Assembly (NCBI RefSeq): GCF_011074885.1
Contig: NC_054690.1
Span: 3,043,001-3,107,000, forward strand
Length of the DNA: 64,000 bases
Direction: 5' to 3'
From: Brettanomyces bruxellensis
Taxonomy: Eukaryota > Ascomycota > Pichiomycetes > Pichiales > Pichiaceae
The position numbers and the translations under genes were made by a program. The first letter of the stretch is position 1, and each line of letters begins with the position of its first letter. Positions 30,333 through 40,802 of the stretch are shown piece by piece. The notes under the pieces are model-generated. The model saw only the letters and a list, made by a program, of their open reading frames with translations, did no database searches and was not told the DNA's origin.

Positions 30333-33300
30333 ATGGAGAGAGCCAAGTTCAGAACTCTGGAACAAGTTCAGAGATTTCAGAATCCTCCCAAGGATAAGAC
30401 AGCATATCCTCTTTTACATGAAGCTGTTAGCCAACACATCGGCTCTTTCAATGCTTTAACTGAAGGGACTGATGGTGGATTGCTTAATATGGGTGTAAAG
30501 GATATTGGATCCAAAACCATTTTTGATTCCAATGATCAGAAGAGACTGGGAAATAAATTAAAAATTAGAGTGGATTCCGTGCAAATTTCCAAACCTATGG
30601 TTCCAACTACAGATAAAATATCGTTAGTTAGAACAGTTTATCCATCTGAATGTCGAGAGAGACTGTCATCATACCGTGGAAGACTTTTACTTAAAGTGAC
30701 ATGGAATGTAAATGATGGGGAGGAAACAAGTGAAGTTAGGGATGCGGGACTCTTGCCAGTGATGGTCCAATCTAATAGATGTAATCTTGAGGGTATGTCT
30801 CCGGAAGAATTAGTAGAGCACAGAGAGGAAAGTGATGAATTTGGTGGTTACTTTATTGTCAATGGTATAGAGAAAATCATCAGAATGTTAATTGTGCCGC
30901 GGAGAAACTATCCAATGGCTATTGTCCGTTCTTCATTCTCAAACAGAGGGGCATCATATTCTTCATATGGTGTTCAAATAAGATGTGTCAGGCCAGATCA
31001 AACTGCATTGACTAATGTGCTTCATTACTTGAATGATGGTAATGTTACGTTCAGATTCTCTTGGAGAAAAAATGAATATTTGGTTCCAGTTGTGATGATA
31101 TTGCGTGCCTTGATCGAGAGCAACGACCGTGAAATTTTCGATGGTATTGTCGGTTCAGATGTTGAAAACTCATTTCTGACCGATAGATTGGAATTGCTTT
31201 TGAGAACATATAAGCATTACAAGTTGAATTCAAAGAAGGAAGCTCTTGCATATATCGGTAACAAATTCCGTGTTGTTTTTGCTGCAACTCCGGATCGTAC
31301 TGATGTCGATGTTGGGGAGGAAGTTCTTCGTAGAATTGTTTTGGTCCATCTTTCCGATAACAGAGACAAATTCAGAATGCTTCTCTTTATGGTCCGCAAG
31401 CTTTATGCTCTTGTCGCCGGGGACTGTACTCCTGAGAATCCTGACTCAACGCAAAACCATGAAATTCTTTTGGGTGGTTTCTTGTATGGCATGATAATAA
31501 AGGAAAAGATTGATGAGTATTTACAAAGCATAAGAACACAGATTCAAGTTGATATTAATCGCGGAGTTGCTGTGAACTTCAAAGATCCTCGTTATATGCA
31601 TCGTGTTCTCATGAGGGTTAATGAGAACATTGGTCAGAAGTTACAGTACTTTCTCTCTACAGGTAACTTGGTTTCACAAAGTGGGTTGGATTTGCAACAA
31701 GTTAGCGGATATACAGTTGTGGCCGAAAAGATCAACTTTCATCGTTTTTTGGCTCATTTCCGTATGGTTCATCGCGGTGCCTTTTTTGCTTCGTTGAAGA
31801 CTACTACTGTTCGTAAATTACTTCCAGAATCTTGGGGATTTTTGTGTCCGGTGCATACTCCAGATGGTGCTCCTTGTGGATTGTTGAATCATTTAGCCTA
31901 TAAATGTCAGGTGACTACAGAACAATTGGATACGTCTGCCATTCCAGAAGCTGTTTATAAATTAGGAGTATCCCCAACTTTATCTGCGGCTGCTATTTCT
32001 GGACCTAATGTTTGCTGCGTTCAACTAGATGGTCGTATTATTGGATGGTGTTCGCATAAGCAGGGAAAGTATGTCGCTGATACTTTGAGATTTTGGAAAG
32101 TTGAATCTTCAGAGCATGGAATACCATTAGAATTGGAGATTGGTTATGTTCCTGAATCTCAGAACGGGCAATATCCTGGTTTATATCTTTTTGGCGGCCG
32201 TTCGAGAATGATCAGACCTGTTAAATACCTTCCTCTGAACAAAAAAGATATCGTTGGACCATTTGAACAAGTTTACATGAACATTGCCGTGGAACCTAAT
32301 GAAATCGAAAAGAATGTTCATACTCATGTCGAATTTTCTCCTACTTATATTTTATCCACTTTGGCAAATTTGACCCCATTTTCTGACTTCAATCAATCGC
32401 CAAGAAATATGTACCAATGTCAGATGGGAAAGCAGACTATGGGTACGCCTGGTGTCGCTCTTTGTCATCGTTCCGATAATAAATTGTATCGTTTGCAATG
32501 CGGTGAATCGCCAATAGTGAAGGCCGGACTTTATGATGATTTTGGTATGGATAATTTCCCCAATGGTACAAATGCAGTGGTTGCTGTTATTGCATACACT
32601 GGTTATGATATGGATGATGCGATGATCTTAAACAAATCAACTGAAGAAAGAGGCTTTGCTTATGGTTCAATGTACAAAACAGAGAAAATTGATTTGGGAA
32701 TGGATCGTAGAAGGGGGGATCCAATCACTCAACACTTTGGATTTGGTGAGGATCACTGGCCCGAAGAATGGAGAGAGAGGTTAGATGAGGATGGAATGCC
32801 TTATATTGGTTCTTTTATCAAAGAAGGTGATCCTATTTGCGCCTTCTATGATGATGTTTTGGGCAGAACTAGGATTAAACACTTTAAGGGATCCGAGTCC
32901 GGCTTTATTGATGAAGTCAAATTATTAGGAGATGACAATGCAGCCAAAGAATGTCAGATTGCAACAATAAAATTTAGAATGCGTAGAGGTCCTATAATTG
33001 GTGATAAATTCTCGTCTAGGCATGGACAAAAGGGTGTGTGCTCTAGAAAATGGCCACAAATTGATATGCCTTTTACCGAGTCAGGAATGCAACCGGATAT
33101 TATTATTAATCCTCATGCCTTCCCTTCAAGAATGACCATTGGTATGTTGATTGAGTCTATGGCTGGAAAAGCGGGTGCTTTGCACGGAATTGCGCAAGAC
33201 TCCACTCCATGGCAGTTCAGTGAAAACGATACACCATTAAAGTACTTTGGTGATCAGTTGAAGAGTGCGGGTTACAATTATTATGGTAATGAGCCAATGT

Positions 33301-33839
33301 ACTCAGGTGTTACTGGTGAGGAACTTAGAGCGGACATTTATATTGGTGTTGTCTATTATCAGAGATTGCGTCATATGGTTAATGATAAGTTCCAGGTTAG
33401 ATCTACTGGACCAGTTAATTCCCTCACGATGCAGCCAGTTAAAGGAAGAAAGAGACATGGTGGTATTAGAATTGGTGAAATGGAAAGGGATGCTTTAATT
33501 GGACATGGTTCGGCATTCTTGCTACAAGATCGTTTGTTGAATTGCTCTGATTATACACAATGCTCTGTTTGTAAGGAGTGTGGTTCTATTCTCTCGACCC
33601 AAATGTCGGTTTCACGTATTGGAACGGCAGCCGGTATTAGATGCAGACGTTGTGCCAAGAAGGTTGATTCAACGACTGTCAGCAAAGATGACCTCGATGT
33701 GTGGGAAGACGGTCAGGGGAATAAGTATGTCGGCGGTGAGAATACAACTACGGTTGGTATTCCATTTGTGCTAAAATACTTAGACTCTGAGCTTAACGCC
33801 ATGGGAATTCGGATGAAATACGGTATCACGCCACAATAA
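30333..33839 (+). CDS. RPA135: RNA polymerase I second-largest subunit
   Basis: Forms the Pol I active centre with Rpa190 and transcribes rDNA in the nucleolus. 1168 residues (S. cerevisiae 1203). FRTLEQVQRFQNPPKDKTAYPLL near the start and IGSFNALTEGTDGGLLNMGVKDIG are specific to Rpa135 rather than Rpb2. Beta-subunit hallmarks: GYDMDDAMILNKS, GDKFSSRHGQKG, and the terminal zinc ribbon CSVCKECG...CRRC. The ATG at 30333 begins MERAKFRTLE. The frame is open upstream only from a TTG at 30258, and the ATG fits the family alignment, although the N-terminus is shorter than in S. cerevisiae. Confidence 0.97.
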   Translation: MERAKFRTLEQVQRFQNPPKDKTAYPLLHEAVSQHIGSFNALTEGTDGGLLNMGVKDIGSKTIFDSNDQKRLGNKLKIRVDSVQISKPMVPTTDKISLVRTVYPSECRERLSSYRGRLLLKVTWNVNDGEETSEVRDAGLLPVMVQSNRCNLEGMSPEELVEHREESDEFGGYFIVNGIEKIIRMLIVPRRNYPMAIVRSSFSNRGASYSSYGVQIRCVRPDQTALTNVLHYLNDGNVTFRFSWRKNEYLVPVVMILRALIESNDREIFDGIVGSDVENSFLTDRLELLLRTYKHYKLNSKKEALAYIGNKFRVVFAATPDRTDVDVGEEVLRRIVLVHLSDNRDKFRMLLFMVRKLYALVAGDCTPENPDSTQNHEILLGGFLYGMIIKEKIDEYLQSIRTQIQVDINRGVAVNFKDPRYMHRVLMRVNENIGQKLQYFLSTGNLVSQSGLDLQQVSGYTVVAEKINFHRFLAHFRMVHRGAFFASLKTTTVRKLLPESWGFLCPVHTPDGAPCGLLNHLAYKCQVTTEQLDTSAIPEAVYKLGVSPTLSAAAISGPNVCCVQLDGRIIGWCSHKQGKYVADTLRFWKVESSEHGIPLELEIGYVPESQNGQYPGLYLFGGRSRMIRPVKYLPLNKKDIVGPFEQVYMNIAVEPNEIEKNVHTHVEFSPTYILSTLANLTPFSDFNQSPRNMYQCQMGKQTMGTPGVALCHRSDNKLYRLQCGESPIVKAGLYDDFGMDNFPNGTNAVVAVIAYTGYDMDDAMILNKSTEERGFAYGSMYKTEKIDLGMDRRRGDPITQHFGFGEDHWPEEWRERLDEDGMPYIGSFIKEGDPICAFYDDVLGRTRIKHFKGSESGFIDEVKLLGDDNAAKECQIATIKFRMRRGPIIGDKFSSRHGQKGVCSRKWPQIDMPFTESGMQPDIIINPHAFPSRMTIGMLIESMAGKAGALHGIAQDSTPWQFSENDTPLKYFGDQLKSAGYNYYGNEPMYSGVTGEELRADIYIGVVYYQRLRHMVNDKFQVRSTGPVNSLTMQPVKGRKRHGGIRIGEMERDALIGHGSAFLLQDRLLNCSDYTQCSVCKECGSILSTQMSVSRIGTAAGIRCRRCAKKVDSTTVSKDDLDVWEDGQGNKYVGGENTTTVGIPFVLKYLDSELNAMGIRMKYGITPQ

Positions 33840-34475
33840 TTATAGAACTTGAATACCTTTAAATAACATTTTTTTTTAACTTCAAATGTAAAACGAAGCG
33901 CTTTTTTTTTGCATTCTTTGGAGCACATGCCTATTCTATATATAAAGAGGGCTTATAAATTAGTTCAATGCATCTTAAAAACGTCGCCGTTTTATTTTAT
34001 AGTGGGTAAGATCTTATCTTTCGTAATATGATCACGGATAATTAGGCATAAGTACAGTATAATGATTTTAATTATCTCTTTTTTTTTGCTCTCGCATTTT
34101 CTTTAACCTTGAAACTACATTGATGGTTGGTAATGTCTGTTCTAAAGCATCGGTTTCACATTTATAACCGTGCTAAAATCATCACAACTAGTATTCTTTT
34201 TTCCCAAAAATTTTTAATCTGCATTTTGAACCAGAACACCCCCAAAAAATGAAATGTAAACAAACTTCATGTAAGTACCTAAGCAGTCCGTCTAGCATGT
34301 CAACCATCCAACAAATTTTTTGTCACCTTTCTTTTCTTTTGCAGTTGAATATTTTACACGGCTAAAAGGAGTATTTATACTTGAAACGAAGCCTTCTTTT
34401 GAAAAGATATTTTGGAACAAACATAAACGTCATATATCTTCTAAGAAGTGGAATAATTAAAAGTAGGTTAATTTT
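33840..34475. other. Intergenic region between RPA135 and GNA1
   Basis: 636 bp holding the RPA135 3' flank and the GNA1 promoter. T-runs at 33869-33877, 33902-33910 and 34079-34087 are seen, together with AT-rich DNA. No gene, tRNA or repeat is recognised. Confidence 0.45.
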
Positions 34476-34973
34476 ATGAGCCCTCCATATATGATCACTT
34501 CTGATGAATCATTACAAATCCCCCAATTCTCAGAGGGATATCGGTTAAGACCAATAGAACTTGCAGATTATAAGAGAGGAGCTCTTGATGTTTTAAAAAA
34601 TCTTACTACAGTAGGAGACATCTCAAGAGAGGAGTTCTCAGAGTTGGTTAAAACGTGGCAACGTAACCCTGAAATATATCATACATATGTGATCATGAAC
34701 CCACTGGACAAAGTTGTGGCAATAGGAAGTATTATTATTGAAGCAAAACTTATACACCATTGTGGAAAGGTCGGGCATATCGAAGATATAGCTGTGAATT
34801 CGAGTGAACAAGGAAAGCGACTAGGATTATCTTTGATTAGGTATCTTCTTGCATTAGGGAGGAAAAATGGTTGCTATAAAGTAATATTAGATTGCGATCC
34901 AGCTAATGAAGGTTTCTATTTGAAATGCGGTTTATCCAGGGCAGGGTATGAAATGGAATACAGATTCATATGA
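34476..34973 (+). CDS. GNA1: Glucosamine-6-phosphate N-acetyltransferase
   Basis: GNAT-family enzyme making N-acetylglucosamine-6-phosphate from acetyl-CoA, a step to UDP-GlcNAc for chitin, glycans and GPI anchors. 165 residues (S. cerevisiae 159). YRLRPIELADYKRG is the N-terminal signature. The acetyl-CoA pyrophosphate loop is SSEQGKRLGLSLI. VGHIEDIAVN and CYKVILDCDPANEGFYLKCG carry the conserved sugar-phosphate and active-site region. Near SMX2, as in S. cerevisiae (YFL017C/YFL017W-A). Confidence 0.96.
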   Translation: MSPPYMITSDESLQIPQFSEGYRLRPIELADYKRGALDVLKNLTTVGDISREEFSELVKTWQRNPEIYHTYVIMNPLDKVVAIGSIIIEAKLIHHCGKVGHIEDIAVNSSEQGKRLGLSLIRYLLALGRKNGCYKVILDCDPANEGFYLKCGLSRAGYEMEYRFI

Positions 34974-35037
34974 GAATAATTAATAATGTAACATAAATTG
35001 AAACTATAATACAAAAATATGATTTGCGAGATATCAT

Positions 35038-36573
35038 CTACTTTAGGCTATTCAAAAGCCGGCAACATCCGTTGTAGAGACCTTCAACTTTAACTAAGCC
35101 ATTCAAAGTCGATGTTAAGTCTAATATTTTATCTTTACCCTTGTCTTCTGTATACAAAACACAAGTAAGAAATGAATTGCAATCACCCACAAAGGATATA
35201 TCACAATAATTTGGATGAACAGGGAAGTAAAAGCCATAATTGATTATCAACTCCTGTGTAGGCAATATGAAATCAAATGTTCTACTATTTTTCAACACCG
35301 AGTAGCCAAGAAGGCGTAGATTATCATTCTGATGTTCCTTGCTTACCATAGAGTTGATACGAATGGATTTGTGAAAATAGGAAACAAATAAATCTACCCA
35401 TAGAGCAGTTCTTTCCCTGAAAAGATCAACGAACGAGTTCATTGAAAACATGAATAGGGAAATATCTGCTCGCTTTCGGCAGTATATGGCCAGTTCTGTG
35501 ATTTCTTTACATTCGGAGTTCACAAAAATATTTTGACCCATGGTTATTTTCAAAGACCTGATTACTTCCCCACTATCAAATGTAAGATCCACCTTAAACT
35601 TAATTACCTGTGGGAATATCAACGTAAAAACGAGGGTGCAATAAGATGGAGACTGCTTCTTCAGGATCACATCACGTATAACCATTTTTGGATAGAACAT
35701 CTTAACGAGCTCTAATCTTTGGTTAATATCTAATGACGGCAGATGTGAATAATTTTGTAGGAGTTGACAATGTTGTAAGTATGTATCTAGTTTGAAATTC
35801 CGAGTTCTTTCGACTAGTTTTGGTTTCTTCAAGTTTTCTCGAAGTTCAGTTTTCAATCTCATGAGTTCTTCTTTTCTTAAACAAAGTTCCTTATATTCCT
35901 CTTCTTCGGAACTATCCCAATCATCATTTTCGAATTCATTGCTAGGCTGATTTTCGGCATCACTTTCCTTGCTAAGAACTGAATCCTGACCAAATACGGA
36001 CATTTTCTTTTTTCCCAAAGGCTGGTTGAAATTATCAGTCGCATCAAATACATTCTCACCAAAATCATGAGTAAATCCTGAATTTTCAGAAAACTCATTA
36101 TCAGTATTCGCAAGTGTCTTCGCTGACCTTGGGTCCTTCGCTGATAAATGTTGTTCTTTGTCGTCAGGAGATTTCAGATTTTCATCCTTAGAAATTAGAT
36201 GATCTTTTGATAGGGGATTATTGGATGGCTTTACTAAATCATGAGATATATCTTTCCATAGTATTGCAGCGTCATGCTCGTTTGTTTCTTTTGTAATGTC
36301 TTTTTCTTTGTTTTTACCGTGCGAGATAGGTTTCAGTTCCTTCTTGAATTCTTCATTCTCATGTTCCACATTCTGTTCTGAACCAGGAGCTTGCTTATCA
36401 TCATTATTATGAAGATGCATTCGCCTCATGATGCTCACGGCTGATTTGTTTTTTTCGTCTACGTCATTTACATTGGACTGGAATAGAACACCTCCGTCTG
36501 TTTCAGTACTCCTTTGTTCCCTTGGATTAGGATCACTGTTTATGTTTCCTAAGCCTTTACCATTAATTGACAT
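35038..36573 (-). CDS. CTF19: Probable kinetochore protein Ctf19 (CENP-P-like)
   Basis: 511 residues. The first 220 are low complexity, acidic and polar. A short coiled coil follows (about 225-255, EEEEYKELCLRKEELMRLKTEL), then a folded C-terminal half with alternating beta and alpha character. LDINQRLELVKMFYPKMVI resembles the LNMNLRL...YPHL stretch of Ctf19, and FDFILPTQELII recalls its INFIITMP block. Ctf19 belongs to the COMA complex at the inner kinetochore. Context helps: CTF19 (YPL018W) neighbours VTC3 (YPL019C) in S. cerevisiae, and a VTC2/3 gene lies 4.4 kb away here. Identity is weak, so this is inference; another fast-evolving nuclear protein is possible. Confidence 0.55.
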   Translation of the reverse strand: MSINGKGLGNINSDPNPREQRSTETDGGVLFQSNVNDVDEKNKSAVSIMRRMHLHNNDDKQAPGSEQNVEHENEEFKKELKPISHGKNKEKDITKETNEHDAAILWKDISHDLVKPSNNPLSKDHLISKDENLKSPDDKEQHLSAKDPRSAKTLANTDNEFSENSGFTHDFGENVFDATDNFNQPLGKKKMSVFGQDSVLSKESDAENQPSNEFENDDWDSSEEEEYKELCLRKEELMRLKTELRENLKKPKLVERTRNFKLDTYLQHCQLLQNYSHLPSLDINQRLELVKMFYPKMVIRDVILKKQSPSYCTLVFTLIFPQVIKFKVDLTFDSGEVIRSLKITMGQNIFVNSECKEITELAIYCRKRADISLFMFSMNSFVDLFRERTALWVDLFVSYFHKSIRINSMVSKEHQNDNLRLLGYSVLKNSRTFDFILPTQELIINYGFYFPVHPNYCDISFVGDCNSFLTCVLYTEDKGKDKILDLTSTLNGLVKVEGLYNGCCRLLNSLK

Positions 36574-36879
36574 TTAAAAGAGTCTAAATATATATAACGA
36601 TTAACCCCTGAAAAGGCAAAATGTATAACTAGACACAGATCAACTCGTGTTGTTTACACAGGTATAAAACAGTGTGCATCTTTTCTCCTTTATTTTTTTC
36701 AATCCTTTCCCGGTTCTATCTGGCTATTTTTTTTTTTTTTGCACAAATCACAATTTATAAGATACGATTTTCTTCAAGAAAGAAATACTTCATTTTTCTT
36801 ATTGCTTCTACTTACTCTCTCTAAAATTTATCATATTGAAGGCATATCTATATATTGGTATTGGTACCAGATAATATAA
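36574..36879. promoter_or_regulatory. Divergent promoter of the CTF19-like gene and SMX2
   Basis: 306 bp between divergent starts. It contains a 14-bp T-run at about 36727-36740 and pyrimidine-rich DNA, likely nucleosome-excluding. No specific factor site is recognised. Confidence 0.45.
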
Positions 36880-37131
36880 ATGGTTTCTACACCGGAGTTA
36901 AAAAAATATTTAGGGAGGGAGCTTAGTCTCAGTTTGAATGGTAAGAGAATCGTCAGAGGTCGCTTAGTCGGTTACGATCTCTTTTTAAATCTAAACTTAC
37001 AAGATTGCGTTCAACTAATACCATTGTCCAAAAAGAGGAGCCAAGATGATGTTCAGAAAATGGATGTGATAAAAATTGGTCAATGCGTTGTGAGGGGAAA
37101 CTCGATAGAGAGCTTAGAAGTTGTTGGCTAA
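36880..37131 (+). CDS. SMX2: Small nuclear ribonucleoprotein G (SmG)
   Basis: Sm-ring subunit of spliceosomal snRNPs. 83 residues. It begins MVSTPELKKYLGRELSLSLNG, almost as in S. cerevisiae SmG. The Sm1 motif ends in GYDLFLNLNLQDC and the Sm2 motif is VVRGNSIESLE. A slightly longer basic loop (PLSKKRSQDDVQKM) connects the two motifs. Adjacent to the CTF19-like gene and GNA1; convergent with IES1. Confidence 0.96.
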   Translation: MVSTPELKKYLGRELSLSLNGKRIVRGRLVGYDLFLNLNLQDCVQLIPLSKKRSQDDVQKMDVIKIGQCVVRGNSIESLEVVG

Positions 37132-37273
37132 GATTTGACGAGAACGCTGAAATAAAGGTTGTGATGAGTCTTGTCACACTGCTTACGATGTATCTTTATT
37201 TATATTACGTCGAAGCAACATAAATTTAATGGGAAATTGTGTATAATAATATAAATTTAATAACTGTTAAAAA

Positions 37274-39865
37274 TCAACCATGTAACTTTTTAACAGCTTC
37301 ATCAATGAATGATGTGCTTTCTTTAAAATTTCTTAGCATCTGCTCGTGCTTCGTCTTTGTGTCATAGATCTTACTTAACTCCCGATGATTAATGGCATCG
37401 TTGATCCGAGAAAGCTCTTTGAAATAATGAACCTTGAATTCTCCAAAATCGCCAAAAGGATGCACGGATGAGATCTCCTTTATAGAAGCTTTTAAAAACA
37501 TGTTAGGGTCAATCTGATGAATTTCCTTTATATTGCCCATTTTCATTCTTCTGCATTGAAGCTGCTCCATCTTATAGTCCAACAAATCCTTAATAAAAAG
37601 AGCATAAACATTATTCCTATGCCTTTTTCCTGTTGCATTCTTAGATTGGGTGTTAATGGCCTTGATTTCACTGTTCAGGAATTTCTCCATCTCGACACGA
37701 TCCAACCGTAAAGGTACTTGGAAAGTTCTCTTCTTTCTATGCCTTAAATCCCTCTCATATTCTTCTTCAATTTCCTTAAATTCCTGAGGTGATAAAGAAC
37801 CTGCTTCTGGTGTTGTGGAAATTACCTCCAATTCCTGTCTTAATCTCAAATCCGCAGCTGATGTTCGATGACGTATTCTTCTTCTTTTGGACGTATTATC
37901 ATCTGATTGATCCGCATCAAAGCTTGATGGTAAGTGAAACTCCCTTTGCGGTTCTACAACAGAGCTTGAGGACCTCTTATAATACCTAAATGTATTAGAA
38001 GCCGGAGAAAAGGAGGCGGGCGAAACTTGAGTTGCCTGATGTACAGAATTGGATGAATGGTTTTGCGTATTGATACTGGAAGAGGTACTCGAGGATACTT
38101 CTGCATTTGGCACTGTAGTTTCATTTTTGGCCAGTGACTTGGGAAGGTGATTGGCAGTTCTTTCATTTTCAACAAATTCCAATCTCATTTTTTTCATTCG
38201 ATTACCGAAGGCTATTTCACTTTTTGTATCCACATCATTTAGGAGAGGATCCTGAATAAGATTTTCGTCTACCTTGTGAAAATCCGGAACAAGAGCACGT
38301 ATTCTGCTTAACACAAAGTTATCACCGTTAACAATTCCTTTTGCGATATCAAAATTAGCACCCATTGTGGCAAATTTCTCAATACCTTGAGACCTATTAA
38401 AAGGATTTTGGGACATTGCCTTAACATCACAGTTAGTTTCTTTGAAGAAATATATTAACCACAAAAATCTCTGAACCTTGTCTTCAGGATTCACTTCAGG
38501 TTTCAACCAGATATCATTGAAAAGCGATGTTGTATGCTCAAACTTTGACTGGCCATCATCAAATACTTGAACGCATCCAACCTGACTTTCAGCAGTTTTA
38601 TATGTATCATAAACATTATTGCTTTTATTACAAACATCAATTGGAAAGAATGCTTGACAAATTTTCGCTTCATGAGCCGAAAGTAAAAATATCAAACTTA
38701 TAATATTCAAATCAAATACATCATCCTTTGACGATCCAGAAATAAACTCTGAAAAGCCCCTTGGTATTTTGGTATTGAGATCATTAACAGATTTTAAAAT
38801 CGACTTGATCCGGGGCGTGTCCTGAAGTTGTTTAACAGTAGACATTGTATATCCACTTCCTCCTCGAACATTCATCTGTTCTGGCCTTAAGAGTAAACCA
38901 GTAGGGTGTTGCGAAAAAAAAGATGAAGCATTCATTTTAGCATCATGGCCATCAGGATAAGTTTCCATAATTCTAAGTTTAGCATTGGATTTCTCCGTAC
39001 GATAATATCTTTCAATAACAGGAAGATGACTTCCGACTTGCAGCGAAGGAATAGGATGATATGTCCTAAACTGTGATTTCATCTCATAATCAAAGTTAAC
39101 AGTGGTATTAAGTCTACCAACATTAACAAGTAGGCAAATGACACTAAAGTTAAGCGCATAATTTATATCAAGGGTAAGCCTATCCTTTAAAATCTTTGAG
39201 ACCTTTGATGATTTCAGTAATGTCACAAGATATAGCTCAAAAAATGTTAACATCTTTCCATCATTCTCTTCAACAGCTCCATTTTTCTTCCGAACAAACT
39301 TGAAATGCTCCGGCCAAACAAAGCCTTCTTCAGTTCCATAATATGGGTTATGAAAAACTCTCTTGTCATTTAGAAAAAGTCGAAGTAAAAACTCAAATTG
39401 AATCTCACTTCTCCAATATGGCTCTCCATCTTCTTTTTTCAAATGTCTGGTCCTCGAATTTATCAGAAGAGTTTGATTTTGATATCCATGATATTCTTTA
39501 TATTTTGTTTCTTGTGGTGTCTCTTTTATGAAATATCTTCTTCTTTTTGAAGAGGAAGATGGCTTTTTTAAATGTTCAGGATCGGATTCTGGAACGGATG
39601 TAGTCAAAAGGTCAGAAATTTTTGGTTGTGTAACGTGAACTTCCATGTCTTCAGAAGAAGAAATTTGTGACTTTTTGGTTGATGGAGAGTCAGAGAATTG
39701 GGCATCGTTGTCTTCATCGGTCTTTGTAATATCATTACTTTCCGGATTTAACAAAGATGTTAAAAAAGTAGTGCGTGATACACCCTTTGGAGCAGATGGG
39801 GATTTTGTTCCGTTAGGTTCCGTTCTATTAGCTTCAATACTATCATGAACAGGATCAAACGACAT
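37274..39865 (-). CDS. IES1: INO80 complex subunit Ies1
   Basis: 863-residue nuclear protein. The conserved core includes HLKKEDGEPYWRSEIQFEFLLRLF, the region FFELYLVTLLKSSKVSKILKDRL, VICLLVNVGRLNTTVNFDYEMKSQFRTYHPIPSLQ, QLQDTPRIKSILKS, and DKVQRFLWLIYFFKETN. These match fungal Ies1 proteins, a subunit of the INO80 chromatin-remodelling ATPase. The N-terminal 130 residues and the middle (about 580-660) are disordered, serine-rich and basic. The C-terminus has a helical KMEQLQCRRMKMG region. The S. cerevisiae gene (YFL013C) also lies close to SMX2 and GNA1, which supports the call. Confidence 0.82.
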   Translation of the reverse strand: MSFDPVHDSIEANRTEPNGTKSPSAPKGVSRTTFLTSLLNPESNDITKTDEDNDAQFSDSPSTKKSQISSSEDMEVHVTQPKISDLLTTSVPESDPEHLKKPSSSSKRRRYFIKETPQETKYKEYHGYQNQTLLINSRTRHLKKEDGEPYWRSEIQFEFLLRLFLNDKRVFHNPYYGTEEGFVWPEHFKFVRKKNGAVEENDGKMLTFFELYLVTLLKSSKVSKILKDRLTLDINYALNFSVICLLVNVGRLNTTVNFDYEMKSQFRTYHPIPSLQVGSHLPVIERYYRTEKSNAKLRIMETYPDGHDAKMNASSFFSQHPTGLLLRPEQMNVRGGSGYTMSTVKQLQDTPRIKSILKSVNDLNTKIPRGFSEFISGSSKDDVFDLNIISLIFLLSAHEAKICQAFFPIDVCNKSNNVYDTYKTAESQVGCVQVFDDGQSKFEHTTSLFNDIWLKPEVNPEDKVQRFLWLIYFFKETNCDVKAMSQNPFNRSQGIEKFATMGANFDIAKGIVNGDNFVLSRIRALVPDFHKVDENLIQDPLLNDVDTKSEIAFGNRMKKMRLEFVENERTANHLPKSLAKNETTVPNAEVSSSTSSSINTQNHSSNSVHQATQVSPASFSPASNTFRYYKRSSSSVVEPQREFHLPSSFDADQSDDNTSKRRRIRHRTSAADLRLRQELEVISTTPEAGSLSPQEFKEIEEEYERDLRHRKKRTFQVPLRLDRVEMEKFLNSEIKAINTQSKNATGKRHRNNVYALFIKDLLDYKMEQLQCRRMKMGNIKEIHQIDPNMFLKASIKEISSVHPFGDFGEFKVHYFKELSRINDAINHRELSKIYDTKTKHEQMLRNFKESTSFIDEAVKKLHG

Positions 39866-40280
39866 TTTTAAATTCTAATCAGCTCTTGGAATCAAACTTT
39901 TGATCGATTTTTCATAAAATTAATAGTATGGTAATATGTGATAAGGATGGATGATTGTGGGTTTTAGATGTTTTTTGTACTTCGTCCTCAAATCGAGAAT
40001 CTTCACTGTTTTTCTCGCGATCGCGTTAAGTGTAAGAACTAATAAATTGTGTAAGGAGGTCTAAGTATATATTTATAGCCATACAGTGTTTCTTTTTCAT
40101 TTCTACAAACTGTCATGATACTTCAATTTGGATTTTAAATCAAAGAATAGGTTTGCCGATATTTCAGGTAAGTTCATTTATTTTTATACTGATGTATCTG
40201 TTCTGGAAAAAGTTATAAATGATGAAAAGTAATCATGATTAACAAGTGAAAAGCAGATTCAACTTTTTTCACGCTGAAAT

Positions 40281-40337
40281 AATAATAGAGACGTCGACAG
40301 TCGCGTCTGCGTAAAGCTGCCCTGCTTTATTTATGCC
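40281..40337 (+). mobile_element. LTR fragment (same family as copies A and B)
   Basis: About 57 bp match the first part of LTRs A and B in order: TAATAGA, CGTCGACAGTCGCGTCT, GTAAAGCTGCCCTGC and TTTATGCC. The terminal TG is changed to AA. Similarity stops after 40337 and no partner end is found. It is a truncated relic in the IES1/VTC promoter. Confidence 0.75.
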
Positions 40338-40802
40338 AAAATGAAACAAATTAGTGATGAATGCAACTCTCCAGCATTCAATCACCGACGATTCAATTAA
40401 TTTATAAAAAAGTAATTCTGATATCTCATTTATTGTAATTGATGTAATGTTGACAGACAAGAATAAGTCTATTCTGAACTTTTCTCATGAAGTCCTGCCA
40501 GGTTAAAGGAAGATTCGGTTTTCTGCCCTGATATTCTCAAATTATACGAAAAAAAAAAAAAAAAAAAAAAAAAACTGTAGAACAAAAAAAATTACTTCCT
40601 TGCATTCGAGTCGTGAACATGACATTATTCCCATCCATTATATGGAATAATGAAGGTTACTAATTTTTCTTACCAAAAACTTCATATCAAAGCAAAGCAA
40701 CAAAAGCGGCAACAGAAAAAAGAATCAATAAAAATTAAAATTATCAGATTTTCTTTCTTGAAATTTGCTGCTTTGTGTGATGTGCGGCTTCACTTGGAGC
40801 AC

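Noticed and set aside
40604..40620. tRNA B-box-like TTCGAGTC
   Set aside because: The first B-box base is wrong, there is no A box at the right distance and no cloverleaf can be drawn. No tRNA was found anywhere in the window by eye, so a tRNAscan run would be needed to exclude one.
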